NCBI RefSeq assembly: GCF_020164785.1
Contig: NZ_JAIUGX010000010.1
Span: forward strand, 185,404-249,403
Length of the DNA stretch: 64,000 bases
Direction: 5' to 3'
From: Mesorhizobium sp. ES1-1
GTDB lineage: Bacteria > Pseudomonadota > Alphaproteobacteria > Rhizobiales > Rhizobiaceae
Shown here: positions 1-9,387 of the stretch, in pieces
How positions within the stretch are numbered: the stretch's first letter is position 1
Layout of the letters: every line of letters starts with the position of its first letter
Translations under genes and position numbers: made by a program
Notes under the pieces: generated by a model
Databases searched by the model: none
Seen by the model: the letters and a program-made list of their open reading frames with translations, nothing else
Told to the model about the DNA's origin: nothing

Positions 1-103
1 CCTCGGCCCGCATGGTCCAGGCGGCCGGCCAGCGGTCACTGCCGGCAATGTTGGCACCGTTGGCGTAGGCATTGTCCCAATCGGCGATATGACGTTCGAA
101 CAT
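1..103 (-). CDS. alpha/beta hydrolase, probable kynurenine formamidase-like (5' end only)
   Basis: Only the first 34 or so codons of a minus-strand gene lie in the window; it starts at the ATG at 103 and runs off the left edge. The visible N-terminus begins MFERHIADWDNAYANGANI and contains a DRWP element, which resembles the start of rhizobial alpha/beta-hydrolase esterases often found beside kynurenine genes. It is divergent from kynureninase, so a role in hydrolysing N-formylkynurenine is a reasonable inference. No catalytic residue is visible in this fragment, so the function rests on the N-terminal resemblance and on context. Confidence 0.55.
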   Translation of the reverse strand, partial: MFERHIADWDNAYANGANIAGSDRWPAAWTMRAE

Positions 104-323
104 CGCCCCTGCCCTCAACAAATTTGCTCGTCACAGCAATGGCCATCGTCACGGCGGGCGTCAATGCTATGGCAGCAACACTTTAGGCTTGAAACACCTC
201 GCGTCACTTGCCACCCTGCGTGACGTCGGCTGCGCTGCCATGCTCCAGGTCTTCGCGATGAGAACGGCCAAACCGAAGCAACGCTGGTTACGGACCTTCG
301 GCAAGATCGAGGAAAGCACGAAC

Positions 324-1571
324 ATGAGCGAAATTCCCGATCTGGCCGCGATCGAGACGATGGATGCCACGGATCCGCTGCGCGCCATGCGCGATCGTTT
401 CACCCTGCCGGAAGGTGTCATCTATCTCGATGGCAATTCCCTGGGGGCGGCGTCGCATGCCGTCCTTGCCGAATTGCAGCAGGCGGCGGGTCACGAATGG
501 GCCCAGGATCTCATACGAGCCTGGAACTCCGCCGGATGGTTCGACATGCCGATCGAACTTGGCGACCAGATCGGACGCTTGATCGGCGCAGCGAGCGGTC
601 AGACGGTGGTTTGCGACACGACGTCGATCAACATCTACAAGGTCCTCCATGCGGCGCTCAACATGCGCGGTGGCAGGACCGTGATCGTCTCCGAGGGCGA
701 CAGTTTTCCAACCGATCTCTACATCGCCGAAGGCGTGGCGACGACCCGCGATGGCGCCTCGCTGCGTCTATCGGGCATCGATGCGCCAGCCATCGAGGAG
801 CTGATCGACGAAGACGTTGCGGTGGTCCTGGTCAATCACGTCAATTACAAATCGGGTGAACTGCGAGACATGGGGGCTTTGACCCGCAAAGCTCATGCGG
901 CCGGGGCGCTTATCATCTGGGATCTTTGCCACACCGCCGGCGCGCTTCCGGTCGAGCTCGACCGTGCGAATGCCGACTTCGCTATTGGCTGCAGCTACAA
1001 ATACCTCAATGGCGGCCCCGGCGCACCGGCCTTCATCTATGCCGCCCAGCGCCACCATGACGATATACGCCAACCGCTCACCGGCTGGTGGGGGCATGCG
1101 CGGCCCTTTGCTTTCGAGCGAGACTATGTCGCTGGCGCAGGGATCCGACGCTTCCTGTGCGGCACGCAGCCGGTGCTCTCCATGCGCGCGCTCAAAGGCG
1201 CGCTTGCGATCTGGGACGAGGTAGACATGGCTGCGTTGCGAAGGAAGAGCGTGGCGCTGACCGAACTGTTCATCCAACTCGTCGAAGCGAAGTGTGGCGC
1301 CTATGGCCTGACCCTCGAGAGCACCCGCGACTGGACGAAGCGCGGCAGCCAGGTGTCTTTCCTTCACGATCATGGCTACCAGATCATGCGGGCATTGATC
1401 GAGCGCGGCGTCATCGGCGATTTCCGCGCGCCGTCGACCATTCGGTTTGGTTTCACGCCGCTCTATGTCGGATACAAGGACGTATGGCGGGCTGTCGAGG
1501 TGTTGGAAGACATTCTGCGCACGGAAACGTGGAAGGATCCGCGTTTCGAGGTCAGGGACGCGGTTACCTGA
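324..1571 (+). CDS. kynU: kynureninase
   Basis: A 415-residue PLP enzyme of fold type I that cleaves kynurenine or 3-hydroxykynurenine to anthranilate (or 3-hydroxyanthranilate) and alanine in tryptophan catabolism. The family hallmarks YLDGNSLG (N-terminal) and SYKYLNGGPG are present; Lys226 in the latter is the expected PLP Schiff-base lysine. The length is typical. The reading frame is open upstream to 189, but the ATG at 324 follows a GAGGAAAG ribosome-binding site and gives the canonical N-terminus. It is divergent from the formamidase-like gene, consistent with a kynurenine module. Confidence 0.93.
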   Translation: MSEIPDLAAIETMDATDPLRAMRDRFTLPEGVIYLDGNSLGAASHAVLAELQQAAGHEWAQDLIRAWNSAGWFDMPIELGDQIGRLIGAASGQTVVCDTTSINIYKVLHAALNMRGGRTVIVSEGDSFPTDLYIAEGVATTRDGASLRLSGIDAPAIEELIDEDVAVVLVNHVNYKSGELRDMGALTRKAHAAGALIIWDLCHTAGALPVELDRANADFAIGCSYKYLNGGPGAPAFIYAAQRHHDDIRQPLTGWWGHARPFAFERDYVAGAGIRRFLCGTQPVLSMRALKGALAIWDEVDMAALRRKSVALTELFIQLVEAKCGAYGLTLESTRDWTKRGSQVSFLHDHGYQIMRALIERGVIGDFRAPSTIRFGFTPLYVGYKDVWRAVEVLEDILRTETWKDPRFEVRDAVT

Positions 1572-1860
1572 GCCGGCCGGCAACGGCACATCCACGCCGA
1601 GGCTGGAGCCGGCGCGAGGTTGGCGTTTTGTCTTCGTTTCGTTCCGGACAAACCTTCCGATATTCCCCAGCAGGCTGCCGCGCGGGGATTCGCAAGAGTT
1701 GGCGACCGACACTGTCGTAGCGTTGTTTACCGGCCATTAACCAAACAATTTCAAACGGCAGGGCCACTCTCTCTGCCACGGCAGAGCCGCCAGTCCTCTC
1801 GCCGAACGGCAGATAAATGTACGCCGCCTTAACAAAATCATTAAACTTTAAACGGTTGCG

Positions 1861-1875
1861 GAACACAACTGGAAC
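1861..1875. promoter_or_regulatory. LexA (SOS) box 1, exact GAAC-N7-GAAC
   Basis: GAAC at 1861-1864 and 1872-1875 are separated by exactly 7 bases. This is the reverse complement of the alphaproteobacterial SOS operator GTTC-N7-GTTC. It lies about 70 bases before the lexA start, as expected for autoregulation. Confidence 0.85.
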
Positions 1876-1886
1876 AGATAGTGTTT

Positions 1887-1901
1887 GTTCTGGGTTTGTT
1901 T
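1887..1901. promoter_or_regulatory. LexA (SOS) box 2, near match GTTC-N7-GTTT
   Basis: GTTC at 1887-1890 and GTTT at 1898-1901 are 7 bases apart, in the opposite orientation to box 1. It differs from the consensus by one base, so it is probably a weaker second operator for lexA autoregulation. Confidence 0.6.
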
Positions 1902-1945
1902 TTCCGATTCTGTTGCAGACCTTCCTTTGATCCTTGGGGACCGAC

Positions 1946-2692
1946 ATGCTGACGCGCAAGCAACATGAACTGCTGATGTTCATCCATGAACGCCTCAAGG
2001 AGAGCGGCATCCCGCCATCCTTCGACGAGATGAAGGAAGCGCTCGACCTTGCTTCGAAATCGGGCATTCATCGGCTGATCACGGCGCTGGAAGAGCGCGG
2101 TTTCATTCGTCGGTTGCCCAACCGCGCACGTGCGCTGGAGGTCTTGCGCCTACCGGACTCGATCGCGCCGGGGCTCAACGCGGCGAAGAAGTTCTCGCCA
2201 AGCGTGATCCAGGGCAGTCTTGGCCAGAATGGTGGCGGCCAGGGTGGACTTGGCCGGCAAATCAAGCCGGCGTCGCCGCGGATGCCCGCCGGAAATGATG
2301 ACGCGGTTTCCGCTGTATCCATCCCAGTAATGGGTCGCATCGCGGCCGGTGTGCCGATAGACGCCATACAGCATCAGACACATTCGATCTCGGTGCCGCC
2401 GGACATGATCATGGGCGGCGAGCACTATGCCCTGGAGGTCAAGGGCGACTCGATGATCGAGGCCGGCATCTTCGATGGCGATACCGTCATCATCCGCAAT
2501 GCGGACACCGCACAGCCTGGCGAGATCATCGTGGCGCTGGTCGATGAAGAGGAAGCAACGCTGAAACGGTTTCGCCGCAAGGGCGCCTCGATTGCCTTGG
2601 AAGCCGCCAATCCAGCGTATGAGACGCGTATTTTCGGGCCCGACAGGGTCAAGGTGCAAGGCAAGCTCGTCGGGCTGATCAGGCGTTACTGA
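1946..2692 (+). CDS. lexA: SOS response transcriptional repressor LexA
   Basis: A 248-residue repressor of DNA-damage genes. An N-terminal winged-helix domain (about residues 1-70, MLTRKQHELL start) is joined by a Gly/Pro-rich linker (about 85-120) to a C-terminal S24 self-cleavage domain. The Ala134-Gly135 scissile bond, nucleophile Ser169 (GDSM) and Lys207 (ATLKRF) are all visible. The upstream TTG at 1934 was rejected because the ATG gives the conserved start. Two SOS boxes upstream indicate autoregulation. The 3' end overlaps the convergent comEC by 7 bases. Confidence 0.96.
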   Translation: MLTRKQHELLMFIHERLKESGIPPSFDEMKEALDLASKSGIHRLITALEERGFIRRLPNRARALEVLRLPDSIAPGLNAAKKFSPSVIQGSLGQNGGGQGGLGRQIKPASPRMPAGNDDAVSAVSIPVMGRIAAGVPIDAIQHQTHSISVPPDMIMGGEHYALEVKGDSMIEAGIFDGDTVIIRNADTAQPGEIIVALVDEEEATLKRFRRKGASIALEAANPAYETRIFGPDRVKVQGKLVGLIRRY

Positions 2693-5145
2693 ACTGCGGG
2701 AGAGTCTGCCGGCCTTTCCGGTTTGCGGTAAGGAGGCAGGCCCCTCGCTTCGCGTGAGAATGCGCGCTTGGCGTGCCAGGGCCGGTAAGGGCTGTCCACC
2801 GCGAAACTGACCGTCGCAGGCGCGATCGCCGATTGCCCATCGAAGAACACGGCAGCGCTTCCCTTGCGGGCGAGTTGCCGCTTGGTGATGACAAGAACCA
2901 GCGGGTTGTGACAGGGATCATAGCCGGTCGCATCGTCGATGACGATCAGATTGGCGAAGGCACACGCTTTCCACGCGTCCTTGCGATCCTCGACATGCGC
3001 GATGATGGCACCGGAAGGATGCCTGGCGAGACAAACGCCTTCGACACAATAGAAGGGAGCGCCGGACGGGAGGTCGGCGGCATGCGCCAGGTCGAACTGG
3101 CCTTCCCCCTTGTTGAACACCTCCGGTACGATGATGCTTTCGGATTTCACTGCCCGCTTCCAGTTGTCGACGGTGAATTCGTTTGGCCGTGCGCGGCTGA
3201 CGGCGAGTTCGCCGCCGCCGATGGGGACTGCAATCAGCCGTGCATCCTCCGAGATCAGCACGTCGGGCGCTCGCGCCTGCGAGACGGTGAGCAAACCGGC
3301 AAGCGCGAATGGGAGGGCAGCCAGCCGCAACCAGGTCGTCGCCATCGTCGCGATGACCAGGGCGATCGCTACCAGAATGACGGACTCCCGCGAAATCAGC
3401 CCGACCGCGTCGAGCGGCGAGCGTTGCGAAATCCACGCCGATATCGCGATCATCGCGGTCAGGCCTTTGCCCATGACGTAGAGGGCCGGCCAATCCAATC
3501 CGAACGGCATCAACAACGCGCTCGCAACCGCCAGGAACATCACCACCGACACGATCGGCATGATTGCCAGATTGGCAAACAGACTGAGCGGCGACACACG
3601 CTGGAAATGCCAGATGGCAAACAACGCCGTGGCACTGCCGGCGATGATCGAGGTCATGGCCAACCCACCTGCCGAATGCAGGATTTTTCGCGTCAGGAAG
3701 CCGGGCAACGACCGTTTCGGCGGCGGCGACCTTGTCTGGCCCGCTCGGTGATCCGCCCAGCCCGCATAGGCGCCGACCAGTGCCGCCGTCGCGGCGAACG
3801 ACATCTGGAAACTCGGGCCGATCACCTCATGTGGCGACACAATGATGACGGCGATCGCCGAGATCGCCAGATTGCGCATGGTCAGCGCCGCCCGGTCGAA
3901 CAGAACGGCAATCAGCATAACCGCCAGCATGATGAAGCTGCGTTCGGCGGCAACGACCACGCCCGAGATCACGAGATAGGCCGCAATCGACAACAGGGCC
4001 GCGGCGGCGGCATATTTCTTCACCGGACGGCGCGCGGACAAGTCCGGAAACAGCGCGAAGGCGCCACGCAGCAGCCCCATGACGGTGCCCGCGACCAGGG
4101 CCATGTGCAGTCCGGAAATGGAGATGATGTGGTAAATGCCGGTGCGCCGCATCGCCTCGTTGATCTCGTCGGGAATGCCGGCTCTCACGCCCACGATCAG
4201 TGCCGCGGCAATTTCGCCTTCCGCGCCGCCGACAATGCTCCTGATATGCTCGGCGATAGCCTCCCGGGCGTTCTCGATCGAGGAGGAAACGCGCGCCGGC
4301 AAAGGCACTTCCTTGTCGTCGGCGGCGACAATCCTCGGATTGCCCAGGAAGAACCCGCTGCCGCCGATGCCTGCGAAATAGCTATCGAAGGAAAAGTCAT
4401 AGCTGTCGGGTCGCACCGGCCCCGTTGGGGGCAACAGCTTGGCATAGCCCGATATCAGCGAGCCGGCCGTCATATCCGCCGGGATCTTACGCGCCGAAAG
4501 CCGAACCCTCCGCGGCATGTAGCGCAGTTTCGGCCGGGCGGTCGACACCACATCGATGGTCAGCCGGATGCGGCCGGTCTCCATCTGGTCGAGCGAGACG
4601 ACGCGGCCGGTGATTTGGGTCGAGATTTCCGAACCAAGAACCTGGGTCCCCGCCCGCCACGTCTCGACCTTCGCGGCCAGCAGTCCGAGCGTGCACAGAA
4701 ATGCCGCCATGAAGCAGAGATGGGTTTTCGCCCAGGAGCGCGAGACAAGCGCACAGAACCCTATCAGCACGACGAGCGCGATGAGCCTCGCGAAATCAGG
4801 CTCCGCTGCCAGCGAAAAATAGGCGATCGCCCCAACCGCGAGGCATACCGGCACCAGCAGGAAGCAGATGCCCCGGTCGAGTTCGAGATCAGCCGCAACG
4901 GCCACGCCGTGCCGCAGGCGAGGCAGCGATATCGGTCCAATCCGCTTGCGCACACGCTCGACCAGGCCGGCCCGGGCAGGTGGGCTTGAGGACGGCAGCT
5001 CTGCTCGCGACGGATCGTTGCCTGGACGTTTCTCCGGCGGCGATGTCGGCAGCGGCGAGGTCGGCAAAGGCGCAAAGAGGGATCGCTCGCTGACGCCGAT
5101 GACGGCGTCCTCGCCCCGATCCAAGCCCCGGCCTCGTCCAGCCAT
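2686..5145 (-). CDS. comEC: ComEC/Rec2 family competence membrane protein
   Basis: A polytopic inner-membrane protein of about 819 residues. It has an N-terminal membrane region with a DUF4131-type segment and a central competence domain (IYHIISISGLHMALVAG region, then many hydrophobic helices). Family members form the channel that takes single-stranded DNA into the cytoplasm. The C-terminal 200 residues show no HxHxDH metallo-beta-lactamase motif, so the nuclease-like domain of Gram-positive ComEC is absent or degenerate. The start is uncertain: ATG at 5145 has an AAGGGG site in front, while GTG at 5163 is possible. dprA, another transformation gene, is at 47.1 kb. Confidence 0.85.
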   Translation of the reverse strand: MAGRGRGLDRGEDAVIGVSERSLFAPLPTSPLPTSPPEKRPGNDPSRAELPSSSPPARAGLVERVRKRIGPISLPRLRHGVAVAADLELDRGICFLLVPVCLAVGAIAYFSLAAEPDFARLIALVVLIGFCALVSRSWAKTHLCFMAAFLCTLGLLAAKVETWRAGTQVLGSEISTQITGRVVSLDQMETGRIRLTIDVVSTARPKLRYMPRRVRLSARKIPADMTAGSLISGYAKLLPPTGPVRPDSYDFSFDSYFAGIGGSGFFLGNPRIVAADDKEVPLPARVSSSIENAREAIAEHIRSIVGGAEGEIAAALIVGVRAGIPDEINEAMRRTGIYHIISISGLHMALVAGTVMGLLRGAFALFPDLSARRPVKKYAAAAALLSIAAYLVISGVVVAAERSFIMLAVMLIAVLFDRAALTMRNLAISAIAVIIVSPHEVIGPSFQMSFAATAALVGAYAGWADHRAGQTRSPPPKRSLPGFLTRKILHSAGGLAMTSIIAGSATALFAIWHFQRVSPLSLFANLAIMPIVSVVMFLAVASALLMPFGLDWPALYVMGKGLTAMIAISAWISQRSPLDAVGLISRESVILVAIALVIATMATTWLRLAALPFALAGLLTVSQARAPDVLISEDARLIAVPIGGGELAVSRARPNEFTVDNWKRAVKSESIIVPEVFNKGEGQFDLAHAADLPSGAPFYCVEGVCLARHPSGAIIAHVEDRKDAWKACAFANLIVIDDATGYDPCHNPLVLVITKRQLARKGSAAVFFDGQSAIAPATVSFAVDSPYRPWHAKRAFSREARGLPPYRKPERPADSPAVQ

Positions 5146-5248
5146 CGGGTCTGCCCCTTGCACCCTTGACGCCCTATGCTACATGAACGCCACGCGCGCG
5201 AAAGCCCGTGCATCGGCACCCCATCTCAGACGCATCCCCGAGAGTTCC

Positions 5249-6673
5249 ATGTCCGACAAGGTCGTCACCCGCTTTGCCCCCTCGCCCACCGGCTATTTGC
5301 ACATAGGCGGCGCGCGCACGGCGCTGTTCAACTGGCTGTACTCAAAGCACATGGGCGGCACGATGCTGCTGCGCATCGAGGACACCGACAGGGAACGCTC
5401 GACCGACGCGGCGACGACGGCCATCCTCGACGGCCTCTCCTGGCTCGGCCTTTCCTGGGACGGCGATCCTGTATCGCAGTTCGAGCGCGCGCCGCGCCAC
5501 CGTGAGGTGGCCGAGGAGCTGGTGCGCATCGGGAAGGCCTATTACAGCTACGAGACATCAGCCGAGCTCGAGGCGATGCGGGAGGCCGCGCGTGCCAAGG
5601 GGTTGCCACCGCGCTACAATGGCCAATGGCGCGACCGCAGCCCATCTGAGGCACCGCCAGGTGTCAGGGGCGCGATCCGCGTCAAGGCGCCGACCGAGGG
5701 TGAGACGATCGTCCATGACCGCGTCCAAGGCGAGGTACGCTTCCCCAACAAGGATCTCGATGATTTCATCATCCTTCGTTCGGACGGCAATCCGACCTAT
5801 ATGCACGCCGTCGTCGTCGACGACCACGACATGGGCGTTACCCATATTATCCGCGGCGACGATCACCTGACCAATGCCGCCCGCCAGACCGTTATCTACA
5901 ACGCCATGGGCTGGGATGTGCCGTCCATGTCGCATATCCCGCTGATCCACGGTGCCGACGGCGCCAAACTTTCGAAACGGCACGGGGCGCTGGGCGTCGA
6001 GGCCTACCGCGCCATGGGCTATCTGCCGGAGGCGCTGCTCAATTACCTGGCGCGGCTCGGCTGGAGCCATGGCGACGACGAGATCATGTCGATCAAGGAC
6101 ATGATCTCCTGGTTCGACATCGGCGACGTCAACAAGGGCGCAGCGCGTTTCGACTTCGCCAAGCTTGAAGCGATCAACGGCGCCCATATGCGCCGAATGG
6201 CCGATGCAGAGCTGTTCGACATCTTCATCGCCACCCTGCCCTATCTCGAGGGCGGTCCGGAAATGGCCGCGCGTCTCGACGACCGTAGCAAGGCACAATT
6301 GCTAGCAGCCCTCCCGGGCCTGAAGGAGCGCGCCAAGACATTGGTCGAGCTGGTTGACGGCGCCGCCTTCCTGTTCGCCCAGCGGCCTCTCGCGGTCGAC
6401 GAGAAGGCCGCCCTGCTGTTGACCGACGACGCGCGAAAAATCCTGCGCAGCGCTCACGAAGCTTTGAACGGGCTGTCCGGAGACTGGACAGCGGCGGCGG
6501 CGGAAGCTGCGATCCGCGAGGTTGCCCAGGCTGGCGGTTACAAACTTGGCGCCGTCGCCCAGCCTTTGCGGGCCGCCCTGACCGGCAGGAGCACGTCGCC
6601 TGGCGTATTCGATGTGTTGGCCGTGCTCGGCCGGGAGGAAAGCCTCGCGCGCATAGGCGATCAAATCGATTAG
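5249..6673 (+). CDS. gltX: glutamate--tRNA ligase
   Basis: A 474-residue class I aminoacyl-tRNA synthetase that charges tRNA-Glu (and possibly tRNA-Gln, since the amidotransferase genes gatA and gatC are also in the window). The ATP-binding HIGH-type motif HIGG sits at residues 18-21 after FAPSPTGYL, and the KMSKS-type loop KLSKR lies near residue 240. The frame is open further upstream, but the ATG at 5249 gives the standard N-terminus MSDKVVTRFAPSPTG. It is divergent from comEC with about 100 bases between starts. Confidence 0.95.
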   Translation: MSDKVVTRFAPSPTGYLHIGGARTALFNWLYSKHMGGTMLLRIEDTDRERSTDAATTAILDGLSWLGLSWDGDPVSQFERAPRHREVAEELVRIGKAYYSYETSAELEAMREAARAKGLPPRYNGQWRDRSPSEAPPGVRGAIRVKAPTEGETIVHDRVQGEVRFPNKDLDDFIILRSDGNPTYMHAVVVDDHDMGVTHIIRGDDHLTNAARQTVIYNAMGWDVPSMSHIPLIHGADGAKLSKRHGALGVEAYRAMGYLPEALLNYLARLGWSHGDDEIMSIKDMISWFDIGDVNKGAARFDFAKLEAINGAHMRRMADAELFDIFIATLPYLEGGPEMAARLDDRSKAQLLAALPGLKERAKTLVELVDGAAFLFAQRPLAVDEKAALLLTDDARKILRSAHEALNGLSGDWTAAAAEAAIREVAQAGGYKLGAVAQPLRAALTGRSTSPGVFDVLAVLGREESLARIGDQID

Positions 6674-6855
6674 GGGCAAACTGGCCCAAGAAGATTGGCA
6701 TTGAAAGGTGGGTTTCGCAGTGCAACATTAGGCCTTGACCCAATTTGACACGCACTCCCGAAAAATGCGGTGGCGACGATGCGCATTGCGGTGGTTCCGA
6801 TGTCGCTCCGCGATATGTGCCGTTGCCGGCACGAGGAAAGAATAAGGAGTTTGCA

Positions 6856-8184
6856 ATGACCGAAGCTGCGACAAAATTGGAACTGGGCGGCAAGACCCAG
6901 GACGCAACGGCCAAACTGGAATTCGGCGGCAAGACTCACGAATTCAAGGTGCGAAGCGGCTCGGTCGGGCCCGACGTCATCGACATCGCGTCTCTCTACA
7001 GCACGACAGGTGCCTTCACCTACGATCCGGGCTTCACGTCGACCGCGAGCTGCGAGTCGGAAATCACCTTCATCGACGGCGATGCCGGTATCCTCCTGCA
7101 TCGCGGCTACCCGATCGACCAGTTGGCCGAGCATGGCGACTTCCTCGAGGTCTGCTATCTCCTGCTCTATGGCGAATTGCCGACCAAGGCGCAAAAGGAT
7201 GATTTCGACTATCGCGTGACGCGCCACACCATGGTGCACGAGCAGATGTCGCGCTTCTTCACCGGCTTCCGCCGCGACGCGCACCCGATGGCCGTGATGT
7301 GCGGCGTGGTCGGCGCATTGTCGGCCTTCTACCACGATTCCACTGACATCTCCGATCCCTACCAGCGCATGGTGGCGTCGATGCGGCTGATCGCCAAGAT
7401 GCCGACGATCGCCGCCATGGCCTATAAGTACCATATCGGCCAGCCCTTCATTTACCCGAAGAACGAGCTGAATTTCGCGGCCAACTTCCTGCATATGTGC
7501 TTCGCCGTGCCCTGCGAGGAATACAAGATCAACCCTGTGCTGGCACGCGCCATGGAGCGCATCTTCATCCTCCATGCCGATCACGAGCAGAACGCCTCGA
7601 CCTCGACGGTCCGCCTGGCCGGCTCGTCGGGCGCCAACCCGTTCGCCTGCATTGCCGCGGGCATTGCCTGCCTGTGGGGCCCCGCGCATGGCGGCGCCAA
7701 TGAGGCGGCGCTGAACATGCTAGGCGAGATCGGCCATGTTGATCATATCCCGGAATTCATCGCCCGCGCCAAGGACAAGGACGATCCTTTCCGGCTGATG
7801 GGCTTTGGCCACCGCGTCTACAAGAACTATGATCCGCGCGCCAAGATCATGCAGAAGACCGCGCATGAGGTGCTGGGCGAGCTCGGCATCAAGGACGATC
7901 CGCTGCTCGACATCGCCATGGAACTGGAAAAGATCGCGCTGACCGATTCCTATTTCATCGAAAAGAAGCTCTACCCCAATGTCGACTTCTACTCCGGCAT
8001 CACGCTGAAGGCGCTGGGCTTCCCCACCACCATGTTCACCGTGCTGTTCGCCGTCGCGCGCACCGTAGGCTGGATCGCGCAGTGGAAGGAAATGATCGAG
8101 GATCCACGCCAGAAGATCGGCCGCCCGCGCCAGCTCTACACCGGGGCGCCGGAGCGAGACTACGTGCCGATCGCCAAGCGCTGA
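6856..8184 (+). CDS. gltA: citrate synthase
   Basis: A 442-residue type II citrate synthase that condenses oxaloacetate and acetyl-CoA at the entry of the TCA cycle. The catalytic residues are visible: His278 (AHGGANEAA), His319 (GFGHRVYK) and Asp377 (NVDFYSG). The ATG at 6856 follows a clear AAGGAG site. The N-terminus carries a near repeat, KLELGGKTQ then KLEFGGKTH, suggesting a small in-frame duplication that lengthens the protein by about 13 residues. Transcription probably ends at the hairpin at 8204-8228. Confidence 0.96.
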   Translation: MTEAATKLELGGKTQDATAKLEFGGKTHEFKVRSGSVGPDVIDIASLYSTTGAFTYDPGFTSTASCESEITFIDGDAGILLHRGYPIDQLAEHGDFLEVCYLLLYGELPTKAQKDDFDYRVTRHTMVHEQMSRFFTGFRRDAHPMAVMCGVVGALSAFYHDSTDISDPYQRMVASMRLIAKMPTIAAMAYKYHIGQPFIYPKNELNFAANFLHMCFAVPCEEYKINPVLARAMERIFILHADHEQNASTSTVRLAGSSGANPFACIAAGIACLWGPAHGGANEAALNMLGEIGHVDHIPEFIARAKDKDDPFRLMGFGHRVYKNYDPRAKIMQKTAHEVLGELGIKDDPLLDIAMELEKIALTDSYFIEKKLYPNVDFYSGITLKALGFPTTMFTVLFAVARTVGWIAQWKEMIEDPRQKIGRPRQLYTGAPERDYVPIAKR

Positions 8185-8203
8185 TCGCGCTTTTGTCTGA
8201 CTT

Positions 8204-8228
8204 GAAAGGCGCCATCAGGGCGCCTTTC
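8204..8228 (+). terminator. rho-independent terminator after gltA
   Basis: A perfect 10-bp stem (GAAAGGCGCC at 8204-8213 with GGCGCCTTTC at 8219-8228) has a 5-base loop and is followed by TTATTTG. It lies 20 bases past the gltA stop and overlaps the last codons of the convergent lpxB. Confidence 0.75.
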
Positions 8229-9387
8229 TTATTTGACGCAGCACTACGCTCGCCGCGATATCGCCGGACGGTTTTTCCGTCGCCATGCGCCGTCTGATCT
8301 CTTCGAAGCCCTGCTTCTGCCAGGCGCGCATGCCGCTGTCAGCGAACAGAGCTTCCAACTGCCGGCACAAATTGTTGGGCTTGACGTATTCGTTGTAGAA
8401 TTCCGGCACAAGCGCGCGATCCGAGATCAGATTGGGCAGCAGCGCCGACCAGACGGAAACCAGATACGGCGCGGCGGTGCGCGCGATCGGGTCGAGCCTA
8501 TAGCTGGAGATCATCGGCACACCGGCCAGCGCCAGCTCCAACGAGACCGTCCCCGACGCGATCAGCGCGGCGTCGGCCTTGCCGAAGGCCTGCCATTTGC
8601 GCTGGGCATCAAGGATGATCTCGGGTTTTTCATCCCACCTTGTTACCCCCGCGCGAACGAGTTCGGCGACATGCGGCACCGTGGGCAACATCAGCCGAAG
8701 ACGATGCCCGCGAGCACGCAACAGCGACACGGTTTCCCCGAACGGCTCCAGCAGCCGCCGCACCTCGCCGCGCCGCGAACCGGGCAGGACAAGGAGCGTC
8801 TTCACACGGTCCGACGCCAGGTCGCGCGGAAGATCCTGCGCCTTGGCCGCCGCGACCACTCCGGTGTCGTGCAGGAGACGATGTCCGACATAAGTGCCGG
8901 GCGGTCCGCCCAACCTTTCGAGTTCCTTCACCTCGAAGGGCAGGATGCACAATATCTGGTCGACATAGGGTTTCATCGCGGCAGCCCTGCCGGGACGCCA
9001 GGCCCACACGCTTGGGCAGACATAGTGGATGATGGGGACCGACGGATTGGCGGCCCGGACCTTCCTGGCGACGCGCAACGAGAAGTCGGGACTGTCGATC
9101 GTGACCAGGCAATCCGGCTTTTCGTCCGCGATGGATTTGGCCAACTGTTTGATGCGCCTCATTAGGCGCGGCAGGTCTCGCAGGATGGCACTGAAGCCCA
9201 TCAGCGCGATCTCGCCGGCATCGAATGGTGCAGCCAGCCCCAATGCCTGCAAATGGCGGCCGCCGAGGCCGACCAGTCGCACCTCCCGGCCGGTCGCCTT
9301 GCCGAGCGAGCGCACAAAGTCGGCGCCGAGCAGGTCCCCCGATTCTTCGCCCGCGACAATGGCGATCTTCAATGGCTTGTCAGCCAT
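8215..9387 (-). CDS. lpxB: lipid-A-disaccharide synthase
   Basis: A 390-residue GT19 glycosyltransferase that joins UDP-2,3-diacylglucosamine and lipid X into the lipid A disaccharide at the cytoplasmic face of the inner membrane. The family start LKIAIVAGEESGDLLGADF and a VCPSVWAWRPGR segment are present. The ATG at 9387 is preferred over the upstream start at 9405 because it matches the family and overlaps the lpxI stop by 8 bases, indicating translational coupling. It is the last gene of the lpx operon. Confidence 0.94.
   Translation of the reverse strand: MADKPLKIAIVAGEESGDLLGADFVRSLGKATGREVRLVGLGGRHLQALGLAAPFDAGEIALMGFSAILRDLPRLMRRIKQLAKSIADEKPDCLVTIDSPDFSLRVARKVRAANPSVPIIHYVCPSVWAWRPGRAAAMKPYVDQILCILPFEVKELERLGGPPGTYVGHRLLHDTGVVAAAKAQDLPRDLASDRVKTLLVLPGSRRGEVRRLLEPFGETVSLLRARGHRLRLMLPTVPHVAELVRAGVTRWDEKPEIILDAQRKWQAFGKADAALIASGTVSLELALAGVPMISSYRLDPIARTAAPYLVSVWSALLPNLISDRALVPEFYNEYVKPNNLCRQLEALFADSGMRAWQKQGFEEIRRRMATEKPSGDIAASVVLRQIRKAP

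Larger units (their letters stand above)
1572..1945. other. kynU-lexA intergenic region
   Basis: 374 bases without a convincing gene. The left part is GC-rich with no recognisable motif. The right part (from about 1735) becomes AT-rich and holds the lexA control region, with two SOS-type boxes at 1861-1901. Short reading frames here are shadows with no ribosome-binding site or recognisable protein. Confidence 0.6.

Noticed and set aside
2773..4989. Very long open frame (738 codons) on the plus strand opposite comEC
   Set aside because: It is the GC-rich antisense shadow of comEC; the translation is Arg/Gln/His/Asp-rich with no fold, signal or family pattern.
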